DNA of 64,000 bases from Heterotrichella gracilis. Its lineage: Eukaryota; Sar; Xanthophyceae; Tribonematales; Xanthonemataceae. Below the pieces are notes generated by a model that worked only from the letters and a program-made list of their open reading frames with translations, did not search any database and was not told where the DNA came from. The stretch covers positions 51,559-115,558 of the forward strand of contig JAULBX010008551.1 of the NCBI GenBank assembly GCA_032358255.1. The letters are read 5' to 3'. The stretch's first letter is position 1, and each line of letters begins with the position of its first letter. Shown one piece after another: positions 11,472 to 23,451 of the stretch. The position numbers and the translations under genes are program-made.

Positions 11472-12767
11472 GGAGACTAGTGGCAACTAATAGGGGATTG
11501 TAGAGTAGTAGACCTACTATACCATCCCCCCCTGCAAGTATTGCTCATAAGCTTCCCGACAGTACAGCCTGCATGCCGGAGACGTCCCCTCACCATCTCC
11601 AGTCACCTAGCAGAGCCAGCCCACGCACACAGCCTCCAGAGCCAACACTGAAAGACCCACTTTGAGGACAGCATGCTGAGAAACTGCCTTCCTTTTCAGC
11701 TGCCGGTGCAGTTGCAGCGTGCCATAGTTGGTGGGGGTTTGGTGACCATTGGAGGCCTGTTTTGGCCGTGCCACCCTCCTGCCACTCAGTGTGTACCACA
11801 GGACCAAGCCTGTATCAACTGCGTTTGTCAGCTCGCACTACAGTTGCATTTTGCCAACAACTAGCTGAGAGTATATCAAGTGCTGCTTGGCCGTCACTAT
11901 GACCCCAGGGTGAAGTTGCGCTCCTCGTTGGTTGTCCAGCGTGGTACATTTTATTCTGTACTTGGTCGGCAGATGACAGCGCAGGATGTGCCACACCTTT
12001 GCTGTAAAAGAATCGGGATCGCCCCGGGTATGATATGGTGGGCCTTTCCCCATGGCGCTTCAGGCCCCATGGCGCTTCAGGCCGCAACATTTTGTTCTAC
12101 ATACTGCACTGGCTTGCTGGCTGTCACAGTATAACTTGCAACAAAAATGGCCTGACTGGTGACTGCATGGTCCAGCATCCTGAAATGTTGATTTACATTC
12201 ACTGAACGACTATGGGCCCTACAAGCACGTCTCTATATTGGCTAATTGAGTTGAACTTTCCTATGCGCAAAGGCGTGGCATAATGATTAGCAGACGTGAC
12301 TCAATCCACCCATGCCAGGAAGGTGCAGTGCTGGATGCTAAAATACAATCTGTCCCCATGAGACTTGCCTCTGCTAACCTATAATACAGACCCCCTAACC
12401 CCCAATACTGGCTGCGCCTGCTGGAAAACGCCCTGCCCCATAATTTGACGTGCTTCACCATAGAGGACGCCTTTCTCACACTGCAGGCAAAACCAAGCAA
12501 ATAAAAACGCAGCATGGAGTAAGATTTCTGCCTCCTATTTCACACACAACTACAGATTGAACCCTGCCCCCACAAACGTCAAGGGAACGCTCCAATGTAA
12601 TGTTCATGGCACCACCATCCCCGCCATAAACCCTTTACCCCACCAAACATCCTAAACTGTAAACCTGAACCCCATATTGCTCCACGTCAGGGAAGGTGAG
12701 CCCCATGCAGGTGACCGCGAGTTCCCTGCGTGTGTAACCCTAAACCCTAACCCCACATCGAGGAGCC
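11472..12767. other. Convergent intergenic region, includes one decoy of the RMND5 end
   Basis: This holds the 3' ends of the NDUFA5-like (+) and RMND5-like (-) genes. Bases 12684-12733 partly repeat the end of the RMND5 coding region (tcagggaaggtgag, then catgcaggtgaccg) followed by CCCTAAACCCTAA. No further gene is seen. Confidence 0.5.
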
Positions 12768-15700
12768 TCACTCCACGTCCGGGAAGGTGAGCTGCATGCA
12801 ATTCACCGGCGTGGTCTCGGCAGGACAGTAGGGGCACTTGAACGCCCTCGACAGGCTCTTGGCAATCCTCAACACGCTCTGTTTGCACAGCACGTGCCCG
12901 CAGGGCAGCATCCAGGGCGGGTTGTCGGGGCTGCTCTGCTCCCGGGAGACGGGGCAGGCGAATATGGAGTGGTAGATGAACTCGCGGCCCAGCTCGATTT
13001 CCACGGGTAGCTCCTCGCATCGCTGCAGCTCCTGGCTCTTGCCCCCCATGACCTGGGCCAGCTTGAGGAGCACGGGCAGGGCGATGGAGCCGGCAGACAC
13101 GCTCACCAGCAGGGGCGACTCCAGGGCCTGCGGGGTGAAGTGTTTAGGGTTCAGGGTAGGGTTTAGGTACTTGTGGTGGTTGAGGGGTTTGGGACAATGA
13201 AGCCGGCAGACACGCTCACCAGGAGGGCGACTAGAGGGCCTGCGGGGTAGGGTTTGGGGTTTAAGGTGGTTAAAATTTTCTTGTTTATATATTCTTTTGG
13301 GCGGATGAAGGCAGCAGACACGCTCATCGGCAGGGAGACTCAAAGGCCTGCGGAGAGGGGCTTGAGTTAACTTATTATAGATTTGGGCTGGGGCGATGGA
13401 GCAGCCGGCATGCTCAACAGGAGGGGATACACAGGGGCCTGCCCTTCTGTGTAGGATTGTATGCTGGGCGCATTTTTTATTGTAAAAGTTGCATGAAACC
13501 TCGCAATGCGCACCCCGGCGTGTGGCCCACATGCACCACCGCCGCCCATGCACCCCCCCAAAAGATTGGCTGCTTATTAAATGATCGTTTCTTTTGCTTT
13601 TATTCTAAGCAATTGCTGAAAATTTATGAAATCGCAAAATTAAAAAACAAATAGCAAGGAACTCAGCATGAATTTCCCCTATTTTCTGGTTTCCAGGCAC
13701 CCACCTGGCCCACCACGCTGCAGCACTGGCGCGCAAACTCCCTCACCACCTCGTCCCAGTGGCGCGCATCCACCACGTCTGCGTAGGGCGAGGAGGCCAG
13801 GCGCCGCGCGTACACCACGCACCCCATCAGGCGCTGGATGTCAGGCAGACAGGTGGCCTGGAAGCGGTGGAAGTGGGTGCGCGCATAGCGGAGCGCGGCG
13901 CCGGGGCCTGCGGGGGAGGGGTTGGCGCGCATCGAAGATCATAAAAGGGTTATTTTTTGCGCTGAATCCCTAGCAGATCTCTAGGTGTGCATTTGCATTA
14001 GGCGGATGGAGACGCGTGTGTGCGGTGCAGGGCGCAATAATGGGGTCTGCAGGGGTAGATTGCAGGGTGGAGGGTTTTGGGGTTGGAGTTGAGCTGAATT
14101 TTGTTCCTCATTCTATTTATTTATAAATGCACCTGTGTCCCTCAGCAGCTGCACAATCTGCTAAATTAGAACTATTTCTGTTTCTTTACCATAATTATTT
14201 GCGCACCTGTGTCTGTCAGCAGCTGCACAAACTGCAGCCTGTGCAGCTTGAACTCAAAGGCAGCCAGGCCCGCATCCCCCTCCATGGCATCCCGGTGCTC
14301 ATCCACCCACTGCAGGGCGGGGGCAAGGTTGCGCGCATGGATCTGCAGCGGGGATGGGGGCGTGGGAGAATACAGGACCGCTTCTGCCCTGGGTGCTAAG
14401 GATGGCAAGATTTTACATAGTCAGGAATGGTTAAGCAGGCGCCCAGGCCCGCATTTCCCTCCATGCCGGCGCAGTGCCCTACCACCCATTGCAGGCTGGC
14501 TGCCAGGTTGCGCACGCACATGAAGGGGCACACCATGTGTGCGCAACCTGGCACCTCCTGCCGCATCTGCGGTGCATGCGCATGGCTACATATATGGGTA
14601 CATGGGTGCATGGTTCATATAAGCAGATGTCTCCCTGCTGCACACCTAAGTACTGGTTGGTGCTGGGAGCTGTATGGCCCCTTGAATGTACTCCCGTGCG
14701 CTAGACTCCCACACAGCAACAAACCACTACCTCTAAACCCTGAACCCTAGTGCATTCCCTCGGCACCCACCTCGCGCAGCACTTGGTGCATGAAACCCCT
14801 AACCTAGTCCCTAAACCCTAGCGCATTCCCCCGGCGCAGCACTTGGTGCATGAAACCCCTAACCTAGCCCCTAAACCCTAGGGCATTCCCCTGGCACCCA
14901 CCTCGCGCAGCACTTGGTGCATGGAGCTGTAGGGCCGCTTGAGGCTGTCCCCATCAGCCAGGCCCGCCTCGAGCAAGAAGGTTTCGCCTACCTCGAACCT
15001 GCCAGCCTGGAACAGGTGCTCGGCGATGACCTGGCGATGAGGACGGCGTGCAATTGGGGGTTAGGAAAGGAGGCTGAGGGGCTAAGTTGGTGGGCTGTGG
15101 GTGGCGGTCAGTGCATGACGGGGAGGATTGTGGCAAGGAGGGGGTGATTGTGAATGCAGAGCAAGGCGGGGGGTGCAAGGCGGGGGGTGGGGGGATTTGC
15201 TGGTGGGTCGAGGGGTGGTGTGGACAGTGGGTGATGAGGGGAAGCGTGCAAAGCGAAAAACACACAGTTGCTTGTCAATGTGCTTCAAGGGGAGCGTGCA
15301 CATGGGGGAGGCGGTGTGCTGTACCCCACAGCCATATGCGAAGGTTGTTGACCCGCCCACAGCCACCCGGGTGGTGTAATGGGTGCATTTACAGATTGTG
15401 TGGGTGGTGGGTGGTGGGTGGTGGTGTGGGTGAGGGGTGAGGTGTGTGTGCGGGGGTGGCGGGGTTCACCTGGTTGAGTGTATCCTGGTCGAAGGACACC
15501 TCCCGCAGAGCCTTGCATATGTCCGACTCAAAACCCTTCTCAATGACCTGCAGGGTATTCGAGAGGTGGGCGAGTAATGCGATGACAGATGGAACGCCCG
15601 CCGCAGTCTTTACGGCCCATAGGCAGTGTGCGTGGTTGAGTAAGCTACCAAGCCCCAACGCTGCACTACAATGCCGCACTCCTGTCAGCGCTGCAAGTCT

Positions 15701-16254
15701 GGAACTCCTCTGTTGCCCACATGGCCTTGTTGCTACCTCCTAAACCTGTCTTCGAGCCAATACCCCAAGCCCATGACAGGGTAAAGATAACCAAGTAATG
15801 GCAATGCGGGGCATTGTACCCATCAGTAGTGCAGTATAAGGAGTGCAGGGGTCCACATGGGTGAGGTGCCTGTGACAGGTGTGGACATTAAGCCTACCCC
15901 AAGGGAACATTCCACAACATGCATGTCTGAGGTGGTGGGGCTAGAGCTTTGTGGAAAGGTGTGGGCTCGATGCAGGGTGTGACGCTATACCTTGCCCAGT
16001 TTTCCCACTGCCCCATGCAGGTCCTTGGTATGCTCCGCCAGCTGCCCAGCTGGGTCAAGGGCCTTAAGGCGGGTGTGGAGGCCACCCAGAACGGTGGATA
16101 CGTCCGCCGACTTGTCCACCGAGAGGGCCAGCTTGCACTTTGTGACCTCCTTGATGAGGGTGTCGAGGCACTCGTTGGACTTTGCAGCACACGTCTTTTG
16201 CTTCTTGCTGACCCGCTCAACCTCCCTCAACGCGGCTTGCACGTACTCCGACAT
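12768..16254 (-). CDS. RMND5/GID2-like E3 ubiquitin ligase subunit of the CTLH (GID) complex
   Basis: Six exons, high to low: 16254-15991, 15547-15470, 15030-14902, 14342-14207, 13907-13705, 13127-12768; all phases agree and give about 389 aa, the usual length for RMND5. In order: a coiled N-terminal part (MSEYVQAALREVERVSKK), a LisH-like segment (IAEHLFQAGRFEVGETFLLEAGL), a CTLH-type helix region (LAPALQWVDEHRDAME), a CRA-like part (ALRYARTHFHRF), and a C-terminal RING-like domain with FACPVSREQ, LPCGHVLCK and KCPYCP. The family catalyses ubiquitin transfer within the multi-subunit CTLH/GID ligase. Decoy copies of exons 3, 4 and 6 lie in the introns. Confidence 0.9.
13199..13443 (-). repeat. 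Three decoy copies of RMND5 exon 6 start
   Basis: Copies at about 13199-13260, 13310-13352 and 13390-13443 share the + strand pattern gccggcagacacgctcacca, then ggggcgact, then gggcctgcgg with the real exon 6 acceptor region at 13090-13140. Each keeps the reversed acceptor (CTGC). TTTAGGG-type motifs sit between the first copies. Confidence 0.75.
14415..14525 (-). repeat. Degenerate copy of RMND5 exon 4
   Basis: On the minus strand this reads RNLAASLQWVVGHCAGMEGNAGLGA, close to the real exon 4 RNLAPALQWVDEHRDAMEGDAGLAA at 14210-14342. It is a near full-length extra copy inside the preceding intron that then runs into stops. Confidence 0.75.
14750..14890 (-). repeat. Two copies of RMND5 exon 3 end with donor
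   Basis: The + strand pattern cctcgcgcagcacttggtgc followed by aaacccctaacctag and ccctaaaccctag occurs twice downstream of the real exon 3 end at 14900-14925. The unit, about 70 bp, includes the CCCTAAA motif itself. Confidence 0.75.
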
Positions 16255-16775
16255 TATGAGCGGGGATGCGGTGGGAATAGAGTGTCAGGTGCCGGGAGTT
16301 TACGGGCATGATGTGTGAGAGGAGGGTCTATATGCATGCATGCGTGGCATGGGGTAATCTTCACAGAGGCGCTGTGCTCTTTCTACGTATGCGGTGTTTC
16401 ACGTGGTATTAAAATCAGCAAACAGGAGCACACCAGTGACGGGTATGACCGCAGCTTGAGTTATGGGCATTCACACTCAAAAGGGTGGACTATGAAGGCG
16501 GGCGTACGGCCAGGCGGGGCCGTTCGCAAACCAGTCTGGTCAACAGCTGTTGGTGTCATCGTCGCTGTCCGCTCAGCCTTCGCAGTGCTTGGCCTTGAAT
16601 TTTGCTGCTTTCTGTGGACTGGGTGCCTGCTTGCCAGCCTGCTGCAGCACTTGAAACACTGGACTCTGTTGGCACCCACCACACATGCCGGTGCCAATGC
16701 CGTGCTAAATCAGTGGCCGGTGCTAAATACCACGAAGTGTACACGGCGCGGCGCGTTGCCTGTATCGGACGTTTC
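16255..16775. promoter_or_regulatory. Shared upstream region of divergent RMND5 and unknown gene
   Basis: About 520 bp lies between two divergent start codons. No promoter element is identified. The open frame upstream of 16776 has no recognisable domain. Confidence 0.4.
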
Positions 16776-17969
16776 ATGGCTCCGTTCAACATCATGCCGT
16801 TGCATGAGCTCAGGAAGCTCTCTCATGGCACCGCAAGCCCACCCCAGGAAGTGGGCACCTCGCAACGCCTGACTGAGGAGGACCTTGCACTGGTTCACCA
16901 CTGGTTTGCTTCCAACGACGGCTTTCTCCCAGTGAGAAAGCTGTCATTCTCAAGTTCTGACCAGGAACAATATCTTGATAGAGAAGTGTTCGTCCGGTTT
17001 CTGAGGGCACTGACTACCTGTTCAGAGCCCGATGCTCAGGACATGTACTGCTCAATTGGCCACGCAGCAACGTCCAATACTACAAAGGTGTGCACTTAAT
17101 CCACTGGATGTATTCAATTTACTGAAACAACTGAAAGGAACCTAATACCTACAGTTTGCCACAGGCGCCCCACTTACATGACCTGGGCACTCTGCTTTCC
17201 CTTCTGTACTCAATTCCACGTGGTGCACCTGGGGATTCAACAAGGGTCATTCAGTCCAACTACTCCCACTTGTACAAGTGGTATGTAGCACAAAGGCCAC
17301 AGGACGTCTGGCATGTGCTGCGCCTAATCCTGCTTCTGCTTCAGAAGGATAGCCAAGAAATACACAGGGCTTTGTGGAAGAGAGGCAAGCACCCCTGCAG
17401 CTTGTTGCACGAACAGGTAGGTCATCGCATTGACTCCTTCAAGCAAAATTGCAAGTTGCCATCCACGATGCAAATATATATTTGTTTATTTTTCATCTGC
17501 ACAGGAGTTTCATGACCTGCTGTTGGGGGCTTACATGCACGACAAAGAAAACGGGCCTCTAGACAGCCGCCAAGGCAAAAGACAGCCCAATGGCACACCT
17601 CAAAAGACGCCAAGACGGGTAACCACTGGCAGATTGTACTCACCCCAAGAGCAGTATAGAAACTGCAGCCCAGAAGTTCATCCCCAGTACCGCAGCGACT
17701 CCCCACCCAGGTCAGCAGGGTGCATCACGCATATCAGCAACTCCTCTCAACAGCAGGGAGTGTCAAACGGGTCTGATGCCCAAAGTGAAAGCTCGTGCGG
17801 GTCCAGCCATAGGGCCTCTGAGTCAGCACCAACGCGCACCGCTGCCAGCCGCAGGATGGCCCACTCAAAGTCCCAGCGGGGACCCCATGAGCCCCACCAG
17901 GGGCAGCGCAGTGCGTGTGACACTGCGTGCAACCCCAGGCTCTGGGCCAGAGGGTGTGTGGTACAGTGA
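16776..17969 (+). CDS. Unknown protein, three exons
   Basis: Exons 16776-17087, 17165-17416 and 17505-17969 join in phase 0 and give about 343 aa. The start is the ATG of MAPFNIMPLHELRKL; the frame is open further upstream, so an earlier start is possible. Exons 1-2 look globular and helical (LTEEDLALVHHWFASNDGFL, YLDREVFVRFLRALTTC, YKWYVAQRPQDVWHVLRLIL). Exon 3 starts in the same way (EFHDLLLGAYMHDKENG) and turns into a Ser/Gln/Pro-rich, probably disordered tail. I do not recognise the family. A donor at 17972 and bases near 18055 suggest an alternative 3' end in another frame. It has no obvious decoy exon copies, unlike its neighbours. Confidence 0.55.
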
Positions 17970-19265
17970 TGGTAAGCACATTGCTGGTAGAAGTGGACAC
18001 AGGCAATCCCCTCGCCTCTTTGCAAAGATTGGTTTTTACTTCTATTTTTTGCAGGGTGGCCCGGCACATGTAGCGCACGTAAGGTCATGGACAACGGACA
18101 GGGTGAATCCTATGTTTATGTTCGTTTTCTTTGCAATAAATATCAAAGATCTGGCACCCAGTGCTCTGTAATCCATCGTTCCAACCCCACTGTCAGTGGT
18201 GGCACTGCTTTAATGTGGATGTGTACTCATGTGCTTTGAAGCAAACCCATAGACCCATGCCTCAACCTTTGTGCGTTCGCTCTCTTTCTTTCCGCTACTG
18301 TGGCTTGAAGTTGTTGCATAATTTTTGTGCATGTTTATGTTGTTATTAGGCTTTTTGCCACCAGTGACCTCCGAGCAATATGGTGCAGAGATGCAGAAGT
18401 TCCAGAAGTGGTGTTAACAATTGCCGCCAAAAGATTTACAACCCAAAGTGCACAGCTTTGTCTCACATATCTTCTGATATGCCTTCTGATCTGCATGCCT
18501 GTTCAAGAAACACCAGTAACCAGTTGGCAATAGGAACGAAAACCCATAAATGACCAGGTTTTGGGCTAACCCACCAGTTGTGGCAGGCACAAGCCCACGC
18601 GTGCCATATGGGCTATGACAGGTAAAAGACTTGTGCACTTCCAGGAACTCTGCGTAAGTCAATACTTCAGGCTGCCAGCTACCCTTGGCCAAGGACCTTG
18701 ACCAAACTACCCTGGGCGAAACAAAAGAATTACCAACATCACTAGAAGCAGATTGAGCATGAGTGTCGTGGCAGCCACAGCCATATGCGTTATCATATGG
18801 CACGCGCTGCGTCCGAGGCGCCATCACTGGCTCCAAAACGCAGCTGGTATTGCAAAAGTGCACTGATATCCTTTCCAAAGCACCGAGCGCAAACTAGGGA
18901 GGAGGTAAATGTATCCCAAAAATAAAACCCTATTGACTCTGGGATGTGATCCACGCCAGCCCTGCCACCCTGCTCCTCCCCCCAGAGACACAAGCAGCAA
19001 AAATGTGCCCAGAGGTTGCGCGCAACCCTGTTCATGTGCGCGCTGCATGATTTGCCATGCACTGCGGCACCCCCAACCTCCATCTCTCCGCACACAATGT
19101 CATTGGCTGCTAATCCAATCTGCACCCTGCGGACGGTCCTGCCAGATTGTTGGTGCCCCATGTCACCCCTTGCTCCGCTGCTGCCTCTGCCGATACTGCT
19201 CACACGCACTCGCCACCTGTCACCCTGTGGATGGCACCTGCCACCCCCCGCATTCATTTCCTCCC
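17970..19265. other. Convergent intergenic region
   Basis: This separates the 3' ends of the unknown gene (+) and GrpE (-). Apart from the candidate TGTAA at 18167, I see no supported feature. Confidence 0.45.
18167..18171 (+). promoter_or_regulatory. Candidate green-algal polyadenylation signal TGTAA
   Basis: TGTAA, the usual green-algal poly(A) signal, lies about 200 bp after the stop of the gene at 16776-17969. The position is reasonable for a short 3' UTR, but the 5-mer is common by chance. Confidence 0.35.
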
Positions 19266-22200
19266 CTATTGCTCCGCTGGTGCCTCTACCTCCACCTCAA
19301 CTGCTGTCTCTGCAGGGGCATCCTCCTTAAAAGAAACCTGGAAACACAGGCAGAGGCCACGTCAGCATCTGGACGTGGTTTAGGGTTTCTTGCACGGGCC
19401 ACATGGGGACCCTCCATGAAGGAAACCTGGAAACACAGGCAGGGGCCACGTCATCATCAATATATATTAGGGTTTAGGGTTTCTTGCACGGGCCACATAG
19501 GGACCCTCCATGAAGGAAACCTGGAAACACAGGCAGGGGCCACGTCAGCATCAATATATATTAGGGTTTAGGGTTTCTTGCACGGCCACATAGGGACCCT
19601 CCATGAAGGAAACCTAGAACACGGGCACGCGCCACGTGGCAACCAGCGTGACTAGGGTTTAGGATTCATGTTGCAGGGTTCCATGCACGCGCCACATGGG
19701 CATCCTCCTAGAGATCGACACCTGGCAGCAGGCCGGCAATAAATGCCATCGCCATGCGCACGCTGAATCCACACCCTCCTGCAGCACTGTCCCCTCGGGC
19801 ACGGCCTTGCTGCATTGGCGCATGTTGGCGACATCCATGCCAGCCTAGAAACTCGCAAATTGCCATAATGTAGGAACCTTACACACGATATAGGACTTTT
19901 CTCCTATTTGCACTTGCACCACCCCGGGCCGCAGCAGGTTGTCCCCCAGCCTGAACCCTTCCCAAGCTCTTAAATAGTCCTGGAAACGGAAACCTAGGGA
20001 CCCTGCATTAAGGTTTTCAGTCACTCTGGTCCTATTCTTAAATTATACTTTGTTCCTACCTGTACCATCGCGGGCCGCAGCAGCTTGTCTCCCAGCCTGA
20101 ACCCCTTTCTAACTCCTGAAGCACCGTCCACTCTCAACATCATTGTTTGCCGACCGCATGATGGCGCGGTGAATGGCAATGCCCAGCCGTAACCCCCCAA
20201 TGTTGCCCTACTTTAGGAACCCTAAACTAGAGTTTTCAAGCATTTCTCCCAATTTGTACCTGCACCATGGCGGGCCGCAGCAGCTTGTCTCCCAGCCTGA
20301 ACCCCTTCCTGAACTCCTGGAGCACTGTCCCCTCGGGCACGTCGTTGTTTGCCTGGCGCATGATGGCGTCGTGGATGGCGGGGTCAAAGGCGGTGCCCAC
20401 CCCGGGGACCGCCTCCACCCCCAGGGACTTGAATGTGTCCACCATCTGCTTGTACAGGCCCTGGGGAAGGGAGGGTGAGAGGGGGGTGGAGAGGGGCGAA
20501 AGAGGAGGGGGGTCGCTGGTACGGGTACCATTGGTGGCGGGTTATTGTGGCATGTGGCGTGTGACGCTGGGAGACATAGCAATGACAAACAAACTCTGCT
20601 CATCATGCCATGATGGCGTGATCATCATGGTGAAGCCAATTGTTCCTCATTTCTGCAGTTGCCAAATCCCTTTCCAGAGGTGAATGCGATGCTGCTGTAC
20701 GCGCGGCGCAGGATTGAAAATTTTGGAATTCGCAGAATTTTGCACCCACCTGGTACGCCGCCGCCACCCGTTCCTCCCCCTCCGTCTCCGCCTTGACCGA
20801 CCCCTTGGCGAGCTCAAAGTTATCGATGAGGGGCACAAGTTCCATGATGGCGTCACCCTTGGCACTCGACTTGATGACCGCCTTCTCGTTGGCCTGGGGG
20901 ACGATTTAAGGTTTTGAGTTTAGCTGCGGGTTGGGGTTTCAATCGCGGTTTTCTCATTGGTGTGAGGGGAGGGGTGCAATGGTTGCAAGCGGTGACCCTA
21001 CACTACTACACTAGCACTGCTGTGCATTCGATACAGTGTTATCAGCAGCGTATTGCATGGCAAAATCTAATGAACTAGCTGACCCTTCAAACCCCTCCCC
21101 GCGCCATGCCGTGCGCTTGCAAAGGTTGTCAAAGTCCGCATTAATGAAATTTTAGCCAAATATGCAGCTCTTTGGATGCCTGCCAGGGTTTGGCCTAAAC
21201 CCTAAACAGTTATGAACTCAGCCCCAAAATCTTCAACGAGGAACACCCATGCAGCAACCCCATGCCATTTTAGGAGGAGTAAGTGCTTACGGTAGAAGGG
21301 CCGTAAGCAGGGTTTCTTCGACTCCAATTCCTTATAAACAAAAATCCAATAGAAATACTGGATTATCACCAAAGCTTTTGCGTACCGTGCGCTTGCGGAA
21401 GTTGTCAAAGTCCGCGTTGAGTCGGATGTACTGCTCCTTGGCGGTCTGCACACCCGCTTCCAACTCTGACACGCGCGCTTCGGCGGCAGTTGCGCGCGAC
21501 AGCAGGGCTTCCAACTCGGTCTCTAGAGGGGTGAGGACGTCGCTCTGGGAGGGGAGGGAACATGGCGCGTTGGAATGGGTGGTTCTTAGGGCTGGATGCC
21601 CCTTGCAGGTGCGGCGGGCTTTCCAAAACCTATTGTGTATCCTGTTCAGTTATGGGGGCTGCAGCTATGGTCCGGAAAGACTGCGGCGGACGTTTCATCA
21701 TTGTCCTGTTACTCTGTTATTGGAACTGTGATTCTCATCCAATAGGGTTGCATCCTATGGTCACCCGGGACGCGTACCACCAGCTCCAATGCTTCCATTC
21801 TTGCAGGGTTTTGTTACGATTTTGTCATGCATGTGCAGGGGTCTTAGATGTGCTTCCTTTTAGAAGTGTTTAGTGAGGTATATACCGCCAGCTCCAGCAG
21901 GAGCGTGCTGACATTCTTGTAGGGCACCTGTAGGGTTTTGTTAGGGTTTCACGTACCGCCAGCTCCGGCGTGAGCAGCTCCTCGCTGATTGCGTTCTTGA
22001 GCTTGTTGATGAGCTCGGTGTGCAGGGTGACCACGTGCTGCTCCTCGCTGGCAGGGGGGGTGCTGCACGGGGGGATTGTCAGGGGTGTAAGTGTGAGGAA
22101 GGAGGAAGACACGGCATGGCGTTGTTGAGGTGTAAGGGTTGCATGCAATGTGTAGGGTATGCGATTTCAGGCGCAGTGGTAAGTTCCGTGGTGGTGGTTG

Positions 22201-23451
22201 ATGCGTGCAGGGTGACCACGTGCTGCTCCTCGCTGGCAGGGGGGGTGCTGCACGGGGGGGCAAGGGGGTTTCAGCGTGGGGGAGGAGGCAGCATTCAGGG
22301 ACTAGGGTATGCAATTTCAGGCGCAGCGATAACACCAGTGGTGACTCTGGTGTGCAGGGTGATCACGCGCTGCTCCTTGCTGGCAGGGGGAGTGCTGCAC
22401 GGGGGTAGCGAAGGGGGGTGAGTATGGCCTGGGGGATGTGGCGGTAATGCACGGCCCCAGGCACAAGCTGGCAAGGCCTGGCCCACGTGTGTCGAGCGCC
22501 TGTGCGCGTTTGGCTTTTGCGCGGTACTGGTGAGTGGTAAGGCTACTACCGCATGCGGAGATCTCTGCTCACTGTCGTCAAACAAGGCAAACTGCAGTTT
22601 CGGTCCTATAGGTAGGTGCCTATAGAGCATGCAGCAGGTGGCGAGGCTTCTGATCGGCCGGGGATGACTTTCCATTTTAGTAACAGACCACTAGTGAGAA
22701 ACTGCCGCAGCTCGCTAGAACAACCTCTCAGAATGGTGTGCGCCCCATGGCATCCCATATTACTGCTCCCATGGACTCCCATCCCCCCTGCGCTGCACCG
22801 CATGAGGCTTAGGGTTTTAGGGTTCCCAATACTAACCCATACACACCTGCTCTCTGGCTCCGCTGCTTCCTCAACCGCTGCCTCGCCCTGCGCATACAGC
22901 CAACGCACGCTTTAAATAACAGGAATCTGATGCAATAGGGTACTGATAGGACACAACCACACATCTCATTATGTCTGCAGGCTGTGTGCGGTGGGGTGCT
23001 GCCCAGAAGTCGCAGCTGGCCCGCAGGCTGGCCAATACCGTGCAATAGGCAGGGCCAAGGTGCACGTGGTGAAGGAGGCAGAATTATTGACCAGGCGCAT
23101 TGGACCAACCAGGAAGGGTCAATGGTATGATGCACCACTCAAAAGTGTGTGGCAAATAGCATGGCTAGCTATATGCATGCATAAACCACAACTGCCAACA
23201 TCCAGCCCCGCTTATCCACCCAACCCCTACGCGGTAAGATCCATGTTCGTTAGTGACCGTTAAACGGGCTGATCCTGTCATACCTGGGCCCGCGCGACCT
23301 GCAGTTTCCTGGCCAGTCGTGTGGGGAGCCTGCATGCGGCTGGCACGGAACGGGAGGATACGGCGCCCACGCGGGCCGCGGGTGTCCGCCGTAGGCTCAC
23401 ACGGCGTGCTGCCACAGTGGGATGGCTCGAAGCCGCTACCATTGCCGACAT
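19266..23451 (-). CDS. Plastid GrpE nucleotide exchange factor (CGE-type)
   Basis: Seven exons, high to low: 23451-23284, 22887-22847, 22047-21957, 21544-21386, 20893-20750, 20460-20260, 19337-19266; every phase agrees and gives 291 aa. Exon 1 is a transit-peptide-like, Arg/Ser/Ala-rich segment (MSAMVAASSHPTVAARRVSL). Exon 2 is acidic. The GrpE core follows: a long coiled coil (LSRATAAEARVSELEAGVQ), the NADFDNFRKRT motif, PLIDNFELAK, and the C-terminal wing ending FRLGDKLLRPAMVQ, VSFKEDAP. GrpE releases ADP from Hsp70, here probably stromal Hsp70B-type. The short acidic tail (VEVEVEAPAEQ) is distinctive. Introns near exons 3, 6 and 7 carry decoy arrays. Confidence 0.9.
19338..19712 (-). repeat. 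Four-copy array of the GrpE last-exon acceptor with TTTAGGG motif
   Basis: Units of about 93 bp begin at about 19331, 19418, 19512 and 19605. On the gene strand each has TGCCTGTGTTTCCAG|GTTTC like the real acceptor at 19338, followed by a short exon-like piece and CCCTAAACCCTAA. Copies two and three are nearly identical; the fourth has drifted. Confidence 0.85.
19740..20115 (-). repeat. Degenerate copies of GrpE exon 6 end
   Basis: Segments at about 19750-19845, 19912-19970 and 20060-20115 repeat parts of exon 6 (minus strand: VPEGTVLQE; GDKLLRPAMVQ and its GTAC/GTAG donor). They lie between exon 6 and exon 7, separated by CCTAAA-type motifs. Confidence 0.7.
22195..22420 (-). repeat. Two copies of GrpE exon 3 start
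   Basis: The + strand pattern gtgctgctcctcgctggcag followed by a G-run and tgctgcacgg appears at 22218-22260 and, diverged, at 22365-22405, repeating the real exon 3 acceptor region at 22030-22075. Each keeps the reversed acceptor. Confidence 0.75.

Noticed and set aside
19338-19712. CRISPR-like spaced repeat array
   Set aside because: Repeats and spacers are both conserved between units, the genome is eukaryotic, and the unit contains an exon acceptor; it is a tandem duplication.
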